Shown here: piece after piece, positions 62,134 through 64,000 of the stretch
How positions within the stretch are numbered: position 1 is the stretch's first letter
Layout of the letters: every line of letters starts with the position of its first letter
From: Curvibacter cyanobacteriorum
GTDB lineage: Bacteria; Pseudomonadota; Gammaproteobacteria; Burkholderiales; Burkholderiaceae_C
Reading direction: 5' to 3'
Length of the DNA: 64,000 bases
NCBI RefSeq assembly: GCF_028649475.1
Contig: NZ_JAQSIP010000008.1
Span: forward strand, 1-64,000
Program-made: the position numbers and the translations under genes
The notes under the pieces: model-generated
What the model saw: only the letters and a program-made list of their open reading frames with translations
Told to the model about the DNA's origin: nothing
The model's database searches: none

Positions 62134-62160
62134 TCTTCGACAGCCGGCGGAGGAACTTTA
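62134..62160 (-). promoter_or_regulatory. FliA (sigma28) promoter of flgM-flgN
   Basis: On minus, TAAAGTTC (62153-62160; seven of eight to TAAAGTTT), 11-base spacer, GTCGAAGA (62134-62141; five of eight to GCCGATAA). The -35 and spacing match the flagellin 1 promoter, and both -10s share CGAA. It lies about 45 bases before flgM and allows FlgM to be replenished by FliA. Confidence 0.65.
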
Positions 62161-62191
62161 GCCCAATCGCAAGAAAGCTGAAAAGAGGGGC

Positions 62192-62947
62192 TTAAATCTC
62201 GATCTGGACTGTGTTTTTATCCAGAACCAGCCCCGACATGATGCGGCCGTTGTCCATGCGCACCCGCACCAGCTGCCCGATCACCCCGCCGCCCAGGGCC
62301 TGACCGTCGGCCGTGACCTGGAACCCGGGGCCCTGCGCCACCACGCGCACCTGGGCGCCGGCGGCAAAGGCTTGCGGTGGCTTGACCATCGACTGACGCA
62401 AGGCCTGACCGGGTTGCAAGGCGCGCGTCGCCACCGAACCCACCCACTGGGCCGGGTCACTGAGGATGGCGGCGTTCTCGGCCGCCCAGTCGACTTCCGC
62501 CTCCATGGCATCGTCCATCACCAGCGGCGCCCCCGATGGCACACCGCCCTTGAGCACCCAGGCCGGTCCAAAGGCCTTCACCTGCACCGGCAAGAACACA
62601 TTCCAGCGGGTCACGCCTTCGACACAGCGCAGGCCCAGGCGGGTTTTGCCCCACAGGCGCTGGCCCGGCGGCAGGTAGGGTTCGACGCGCGCGCAAGGCG
62701 CCAGGCGCAAGCGCTCATCCAGGCTGCCGACCACCACCTCCATGCGCAACAGGCCGTTTTGCAAGGCCGGGCTGCGCGCCAGTTCCTGGTCGATCCAGCG
62801 CTGGGTGAGTCGCGCGGCCTCCTGACCGATGGAGTCACCGGCGGGGGCGGCGGGCACCTGCGCGCCCGCAGACGGCAGCAGCAGCGCCAAGCCACCGGCC
62901 ACCAAAGCCGAGCCCAGCCAGCGAACCCAAGGCGTGTGATTGAACAT
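62192..62947 (-). CDS. flgA: Flagellar P-ring assembly chaperone FlgA
   Basis: Periplasmic chaperone for FlgI P-ring assembly. The 251-residue protein starts with a signal peptide (WLGSALVAGGLALLLPSAGA) and has the SAF/FlgA domain features WNVFLPVQVKAFGPAWVL, VATRALQPGQALRQSMV, VRVVAQGPGFQVTADGQAL and VRMDNGRIMSGLV. The ATG at 62947 has GGGGGT at short spacing; a start at 63028 would put 27 atypical residues before the signal peptide. Divergent from flgB with about 195 bases between. Confidence 0.94.
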   Translation of the reverse strand: MFNHTPWVRWLGSALVAGGLALLLPSAGAQVPAAPAGDSIGQEAARLTQRWIDQELARSPALQNGLLRMEVVVGSLDERLRLAPCARVEPYLPPGQRLWGKTRLGLRCVEGVTRWNVFLPVQVKAFGPAWVLKGGVPSGAPLVMDDAMEAEVDWAAENAAILSDPAQWVGSVATRALQPGQALRQSMVKPPQAFAAGAQVRVVAQGPGFQVTADGQALGGGVIGQLVRVRMDNGRIMSGLVLDKNTVQIEI

Positions 62948-63142
62948 GTTGACCCCCGTTGCGATGGGCCCACGGGCCCCATTGAGACGAGCGAACTGTA
63001 GGCGCCTGGGCGGCGCGGCATCCCGCAAACAACACGGATTTCCACGCCTTCATCGACTCATTGCCCGCGGCCCGGATTTCCATAATCGACAGCAAACCGG
63101 AGAACCCCTCAGCCCTGACCCGTCGCCGCACCGAGAACCGCC

Positions 63143-63595
63143 ATGCTCAACAAAATGATCCAACCCCTCGACTTCCAGGCCAAGGCACTGACGCTGCGGT
63201 CGGAGCGTCAGCGGACGATCGCGAGCAACATCGCCAACGCCGACACCCCCGGCTACGTGGCGCGTGACTTCAAGTTTGCCGACGCCATGCGCGACGCCAC
63301 CAGCGACAACAACCTGACGCTCAAGCCCACCGCGCCCGGCACCGGCAGCGCCCTGGGCCAGACCGCCAGCCTGCAAGGCGCCACCCGGCCCGGCCACATC
63401 CCGCTGCCGATGCTGTCGACCACCTCGCTGCAGCAGGGCTACACCATCCAGTCGCAACCCGCGATGGACAACAACACCGTGGACCTGGACCGCGAGCGGG
63501 CCAACTTTGTCGACAACTCCGTGCGCTACGAGGCCACGCTGCGTTTCATCAATGGTTACTCCAAGACCATTCTGAGCGCGATCCAGGGCCAGTGA
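63143..63595 (+). CDS. flgB: Flagellar proximal rod protein FlgB
   Basis: First rod protein, 150 residues, with the N-terminal rod motif RTIASNIANADTPGYVARDF and a C-terminal helix (VDLDRERANFVDNSVRYEATL). It opens the flg rod-hook operon that continues past the right edge. Confidence 0.95.
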   Translation: MLNKMIQPLDFQAKALTLRSERQRTIASNIANADTPGYVARDFKFADAMRDATSDNNLTLKPTAPGTGSALGQTASLQGATRPGHIPLPMLSTTSLQQGYTIQSQPAMDNNTVDLDRERANFVDNSVRYEATLRFINGYSKTILSAIQGQ

Positions 63596-63623
63596 TCGGT
63601 CCAACAGAAAGGCAAGGCACCCC

Positions 63624-64000
63624 ATGTCGATGTTTTCCATCTTCAATGTCTCGGGCAGCGCCATCAGCGCGCAGTCCCAGCGCCTCAACGTGGTGGCCAG
63701 CAACATGGCCAACGCGGACGCCGTGGCCGGCCCCGACGGCCAAACCTACAAAGCCCGCCAGGTGGTGTTCCAGACCGTGCCCATGGCCGACAACGGCACC
63801 ACCGCGGGCGTCAAGGTCAGCGCCATCACCGAGAACCAGGAACCCGGCCGCAAGGACTTCGACCCCTACCACCCGATGGCCGACGGCGAAGGCTTTGTCG
63901 CCCACTCGAACGTCAACCCGGTGGAGGAAATGGTCAACATGATCTCCGCCTCGCGGGCCTATCAGAACAACGTCGAAGTGATGAACACCGCCAAGTCATT
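63624..64000 (+). CDS. flgC: Flagellar proximal rod protein FlgC (partial, runs off the window)
   Basis: The frame from the ATG at 63624 is open to the end of the window (about 125 codons) and is not interrupted. It begins MSMFSIFNVSGSAISAQSQR and has LNVVASNMANADAVAGPDG, YHPMADGEGFVAHSNVNPVEEM and SASRAYQNNVEVMNTAKS, all FlgC landmarks. Only the last few residues are missing. Ribosome site AAGG lies upstream; flgB ends 28 bases before. Confidence 0.95.
   Translation, partial: MSMFSIFNVSGSAISAQSQRLNVVASNMANADAVAGPDGQTYKARQVVFQTVPMADNGTTAGVKVSAITENQEPGRKDFDPYHPMADGEGFVAHSNVNPVEEMVNMISASRAYQNNVEVMNTAKS

Noticed and set aside
1-64000. CRISPR array, tRNA genes, prophage or integrase
   Set aside because: No regularly spaced repeats, no tRNA cloverleaf and no phage or recombinase protein was recognised anywhere in the window.

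Overview
The window is high-GC, densely coded DNA carrying most of a polar-flagellum and chemotaxis locus. Gene order (flhBAFG-fliA, flgN-flgM-flgA divergent from flgBC, fliE divergent from fliFGHIJK and fliLMNOPQR, motAB-cheYZ), an rRNA-like promoter region and a Uup-type ABC-F protein point to a betaproteobacterium of the Burkholderiales, probably Comamonadaceae-like. This placement rests on gene order and protein style, not on a database search.

Layout. (1) 1-631: no protein gene. The minus strand carries two tandem strong sigma70-type promoters that look like the control region of a stable-RNA (probably rRNA) operon lying off the left edge. (2) 632-2533: uup, ending at a bidirectional terminator. 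(3) 2710-9214, minus strand: a chemotaxis operon in the order small CheZ-like protein, cheY-like, cheA, cheW, cheR, cheD, cheB. (4) 9421-11168: a soluble receiver-histidine kinase and a NarL/LuxR response regulator. (5) 11211-22233, minus strand: fliR, Q, P, O, N, M, L and then fliK, J, I, H, G, F, with fliE divergent. (6) 22937-27668: fliT and fliS on minus, then flagellin 1, fliD and flagellin 2 on plus. (7) 27896-50676: a 23-kb sugar-modification island. (8) 50842-60226: motA, motB, cheY, cheZ, flhB, flhA, flhF, a degenerate flhG and fliA. (9) 60350-64000: an EcsC-family gene, flgN, flgM and flgA on minus, then flgB and a truncated flgC on plus.

The island is the most interesting part. It sits exactly between flagellin 2 and motA. 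It encodes two paralogous giant multidomain glycosyltransferases, a family-2 glycosyltransferase, a complete CDP-glucose to CDP-4-keto-3,6-dideoxyhexose branch (rfbF, rfbG, rfbH), a Zn-finger sugar methyltransferase, a ThDP enzyme resembling YerE (which adds a two-carbon branch in yersiniose synthesis), a NeuB-type synthase, an NAD-dependent epimerase/reductase, a PhyH-type oxygenase, a GNAT, a WbqC protein, a DegT-like protein, a VioA-like aminotransferase and two further methyltransferases. No wzx, wzy, wzm/wzt or ligase gene is present. The simplest reading is a flagellin glycosylation island that builds an unusual branched dideoxysugar and/or an acylated, methylated viosamine-like glycan. 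That pathway assignment is an inference from gene content and position.

Flagellar regulation partly shows in the sequence. FliA (sigma28) promoters are clear upstream of flagellin 1 and flgM. A perfect 27-bp inverted repeat lies upstream of fliL, and one of its half-sites recurs between fliE and fliF. A shared CCGATACATT element precedes the FkbM methyltransferase gene and motA. I saw no CRISPR array, insertion sequence, tRNA or chemoreceptor gene.
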